A DNA stretch of 25,751 nucleotides, taken from assembly GCF_000375485.1 (NCBI RefSeq), contig NZ_AQXE01000002.1:134309-160059 (forward strand). Reading direction: 5' to 3'. Positions within the stretch are counted from its first letter, which is position 1. Every line of letters begins with the position of its first letter. A program made the translations under genes and the position numbers. The stretch comes from Desulfovibrio oxyclinae DSM 11498. GTDB lineage: Bacteria > Desulfobacterota > Desulfovibrionia > Desulfovibrionales > Desulfovibrionaceae. Of the stretch, positions 23,961 to 25,751 are shown piece after piece. The notes below the pieces were generated by a model, which was not told the DNA's origin, did not search any database, and was given only the letters and a program-made list of their open reading frames with translations.

Positions 23961-24035
23961 TGGCTGGGCTGCAAGGACTCGAACCTTGATTGACGGAACC
24001 AGAATCCGCTGTCCTGCCAATTGAACGACAGCCCA
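23961..24035 (-). tRNA. tRNA-Gln (CUG)
   Basis: 75 bases including an encoded CCA. Acceptor TGGGCTG / CAGCCCA; anticodon stem GCGGA/TCCGT with loop TTCTGGT giving CUG; T arm CAAGG-TTCGAGT-CCTTG. It is transcribed first in a Gln-Glu pair. Confidence 0.95.
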
Positions 24036-24050
24036 ACAACGAAGAGAGGA

Positions 24051-24077
24051 TTTATAGACTCCCTGCCGGGATGTCAA
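24051..24077 (-). promoter_or_regulatory. Promoter of the tRNA-Gln/Glu pair
   Basis: On the minus strand perfect TTGACA (24077-24072), a short 15-base spacer and TATAAA (24056-24051), with the tRNA-Gln 5' end 16 bases after the -10. The position fits well; the spacer is shorter than the usual 16-18. Confidence 0.55.
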
Positions 24078-24095
24078 CCTCTTTGTTGAATTTTT

Positions 24096-24443
24096 TTAGA
24101 CCGCGTTCGCCAGACGACGGGTGCGCTTCTTCAGCTTGTTGATTTTCTTGCGCAGGTAGTCGCGCTTGGCGCGGTCTTCCACTTTGTCCTTCTCGGCGCG
24201 AAGATCGCGGATCTCGCGCTTGATGGTCAGAATCTGATCCTTGTACGGGGAAACGCCGCCTTCTTCGGTGAAGCCGAAGATTTCGCGGATAGTAGCGATA
24301 AGCTCTTCCTTGCTCTTGGAAGATGCGCCCTGAACCATGGGCAGCTTCTTGATGCAAAGCTCACGGAGCTCTTTCGCGGTCATCTTGTCGAGGGACTTGG
24401 TCAGTCCCAGGTCCTCAAAGGAAATTTCGATTGCGTCGCTCAT
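24096..24443 (-). CDS. Small basic protein with Rho-N/SAP-like helical domain
   Basis: 115 residues from ATG 24443 (AGGAGG seven bases upstream). Residues ~20-60 (MTAKELRELCIKKLPMVQGA followed by SKSKEELIATIREIFGF) match the helix-turn-helix layout of the Rho termination factor N-terminal / SAP-type domain, which binds nucleic acid. The last ~45 residues form a highly charged helix (LRAEKDKVEDRAKRDYLRKK, then KLKKRTRRLANAV), probably coiled coil. A nucleic-acid-binding role is inferred. It is 31 bases after the DUF721 gene on the same strand, likely co-transcribed. Hypothetical proteins of this form are familiar in Desulfovibrio, but no function is known to me. Confidence 0.75.
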   Translation of the reverse strand: MSDAIEISFEDLGLTKSLDKMTAKELRELCIKKLPMVQGASSKSKEELIATIREIFGFTEEGGVSPYKDQILTIKREIRDLRAEKDKVEDRAKRDYLRKKINKLKKRTRRLANAV

Positions 24444-24474
24444 GGTGTCCTCCTGCCCTGAAAGCCGGGCTTTA

Positions 24475-24960
24475 TCACTCGTCGTCAAAAATTTTCTGGT
24501 AGGCCCGGTAGCACCTTCCGACAGGGCTTTCCGGATCTATCTGGTCGTTCAAGGTCCCGAGAACCTTTGGCTTTTTATATCTCAAGGGTTCCTCCCGCCG
24601 AGCGGTGGCGGAGGGCTTGCCCAAAGGAACTCTGCCGTTTAACAGCTCGAACCGCACTTTGTCAAAGACTTCTTCGCCAAAATGACTGTTGATGCGATCC
24701 GTAATGATCTGGGAGAAGTATGCGGCCTCGGCCGCGATCATGGGGTCTTCCGCGTAGAGGATGAGTGTCTTGCCGCGATGACCGAGCGGACGCACCATGC
24801 TCGCGAATTCGCCGAGCATTTCGTCCCACTGACGCCATACGCGAACCAACCTGAGGCTGCCGTCGGAGTCCAGCTCTTTCAGCATCTCGGGCATGGCGTT
24901 TCGCATGTCGCGCGTTTTGCGCTTGCGGTTCTTGAGGTCTTTTCCCCAGTATCCGTACAT
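24475..24960 (-). CDS. DUF721 / DciA-like protein
   Basis: 161 residues from ATG 24960 (GGAAGG upstream). The central part (VRVWRQWDEMLGEFASMVRP, HRGKTLILYAEDPMIAAEAAYFSQIITDRINSHFG) is the DUF721 fold: W-x-x-hydrophobic-G, a strand carrying a hydrophobic L-I-L-x-A-x-D/S-P, and a long amphipathic helix. The family includes DciA, the loader of the replicative helicase DnaB in bacteria lacking DnaC. The N-terminus is basic (KDLKNRKRKTRDMRN), suiting DNA binding. The C-terminal ~50 residues are specific to this protein. A role in replication initiation is possible by family, not shown here. Confidence 0.7.
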   Translation of the reverse strand: MYGYWGKDLKNRKRKTRDMRNAMPEMLKELDSDGSLRLVRVWRQWDEMLGEFASMVRPLGHRGKTLILYAEDPMIAAEAAYFSQIITDRINSHFGEEVFDKVRFELLNGRVPLGKPSATARREEPLRYKKPKVLGTLNDQIDPESPVGRCYRAYQKIFDDE

Positions 24961-24992
24961 GATCCTTCCCTGCGGCACGGCCGCGCGCATTA

Positions 24993-25022
24993 CATATAGT
25001 ATGAGCGGGCGCTGCGCAACAA
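24993..25022 (-). promoter_or_regulatory. Candidate promoter of the DUF721 gene
   Basis: On the minus strand TTGTTG (25022-25017), an 18-base spacer and TATATG (24998-24993), about 33 bases before the DUF721 ATG and just after the stop of the upstream stress-protein gene. Confidence 0.35.
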
Positions 25023-25026
25023 CGGA

Positions 25027-25751
25027 TCACATGCAGGCCTTGGCCCGGTAGTTGATTACCGTGGTGGGGCAGCTCGGTGAGAGCGCCACCTGCGCTACGG
25101 TAGAGCCGATGAGCACCTGATGCGACTCCTTGATGGACGAGTGTCGCGCCATGACGATCATATCCGCCTCGTTCCAGCGGGCGGCCTTGAGAATCTCCGT
25201 ATAGGGAACGCCTTCCCATGCGAGAAATTCGTGATCCACGTGATGGACGAGCTTGCTGTACTTCTGCTCCATGCGCGTGATGGTGTCCTGTACGAAGTCC
25301 TCCATGTCGCGCTGGTAGAACCTCGGGTTGGGGTAGCTCATGCCGATGTCGAGCACCGAGAAGAGAATCAGCTTGCCGCCGGTCTCCTGCGCGATGCTGG
25401 AAGCGTGGCACACCGCATTCTCGGAAGGTATCTTCATGTCGGTGGGGACAAGAATGGTCTTGGGTTCGGATTCCAGGATGGATGCGGGACGGGTCACCAC
25501 CATCACTGGGGCCACCACGAGGGAAGTCACGCGCTGGACGGTGGAATCCACGTGGCCCCACATGCGGTTTCCAGGGCAGGTGCCATTGCGACAGTGCGGG
25601 CCCATGACGATGAGATCAGCGCCCTCGCGCGTGGCGACGCAGGCCAGCTCCTCGGCCGGGTCGCCGCACACCACGTGGGTGGTGTAGTCAATGTCGTCAA
25701 GGCGTCCGGAGTAGTTGTCGATGATATCCTTGCGTGTGGTCTCCACCAGTT
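25027..25751 (-). CDS. Tandem universal stress protein (UspA family), 5' end outside window
   Basis: The frame is open to the last base, so the gene begins beyond the window; 239 residues are seen from a GTG at 25746. It holds the second half of one Usp domain (TREGADLIVMGPHCRNG, then STVQRVTSLVVAPVMVV) and a complete second one (KTILVPTDMKIPSENAVCHA, EADMIVMARHSS, IGSTVAQVALSPSCPTTVI). Two-domain Usp proteins are cytoplasmic and usually induced by starvation or oxidative stress. The ATP-binding G-x2-G-x9-G(S/T) is degenerate in the second domain (RHSS...LIGST), so nucleotide binding is uncertain. Confidence 0.9.
   Translation of the reverse strand, partial: LVETTRKDIIDNYSGRLDDIDYTTHVVCGDPAEELACVATREGADLIVMGPHCRNGTCPGNRMWGHVDSTVQRVTSLVVAPVMVVTRPASILESEPKTILVPTDMKIPSENAVCHASSIAQETGGKLILFSVLDIGMSYPNPRFYQRDMEDFVQDTITRMEQKYSKLVHHVDHEFLAWEGVPYTEILKAARWNEADMIVMARHSSIKESHQVLIGSTVAQVALSPSCPTTVINYRAKACM

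Noticed and set aside
1..25751. CRISPR array, insertion sequence, prophage
   Set aside because: No regular repeat-spacer pattern, transposase, integrase or phage structural gene was seen on either strand.

Overview
The window looks like chromosomal DNA of a sulfate-reducing Desulfovibrionaceae bacterium (Desulfovibrio / Pseudodesulfovibrio type). The grounds are a Desulfovibrio-type bacterioferritin, a HesB/IscA-like selenoprotein with an in-frame TGA, a Tat-exported molybdoenzyme operon with its own chaperone, and a high-GC coding style. The assignment is by gene content and not by any database search.

Layout. 1-2979 is the 3' part of a fused HAD phosphatase/phosphoglucomutase plus GH65 phosphorylase. 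3130-3453 (minus) is a small HesB/IscA-family selenoprotein. 3604-5281 is a translationally coupled trio (pyrR, shikimate-kinase-like, YkgJ-like), facing a dCache methyl-accepting chemotaxis protein (5387-7486, minus). A single-PAS-domain protein (minus) diverges from catalase katA and bacterioferritin bfr (8432-10491), a peroxide/iron-handling pair. 10628-14872 (minus) is a torD-like chaperone / Mo-bis-PGD catalytic subunit / four-cluster ferredoxin / DmsC-type anchor operon. Next to it is a PAS-LuxR regulator (14951-16285, minus), which probably controls it: TACCCA half-sites occur in front of both the operon and the regulator. A small secreted protein (16365-16772) and a periplasmic choloylglycine-hydrolase/penicillin-V-acylase-like enzyme (16907-18019, minus) follow.

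The most interesting part is 18491-23355. A P1B-6-type ATPase (20095-22233) has an N-terminal R-x3-G-R-x-R motif (the 'R3' motif) and SCA in place of CPC in its transmembrane site. These are the hallmarks of FezB, the ferrosome ATPase. It is surrounded by two further proteins with a GRIR motif and a Cys-less HMA-like fold, by three or four small glycine-zipper membrane proteins, and by one protein with a membrane anchor plus a long Lys/Ala/Thr (histone-H1-like) tail. A sigma70-type promoter with a Fur-box-like palindrome in its spacer lies inside the cluster. I read this as an iron-regulated ferrosome (iron-phosphate granule organelle) locus with accessory proteins whose roles I cannot assign. 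It ends close to the 3' end of a tRNA-Glu gene.

The right end holds tRNA-Gln and tRNA-Glu (minus), a Rho-N/SAP-like small basic protein, a DUF721/DciA-like protein and a tandem universal stress protein that runs off the window.
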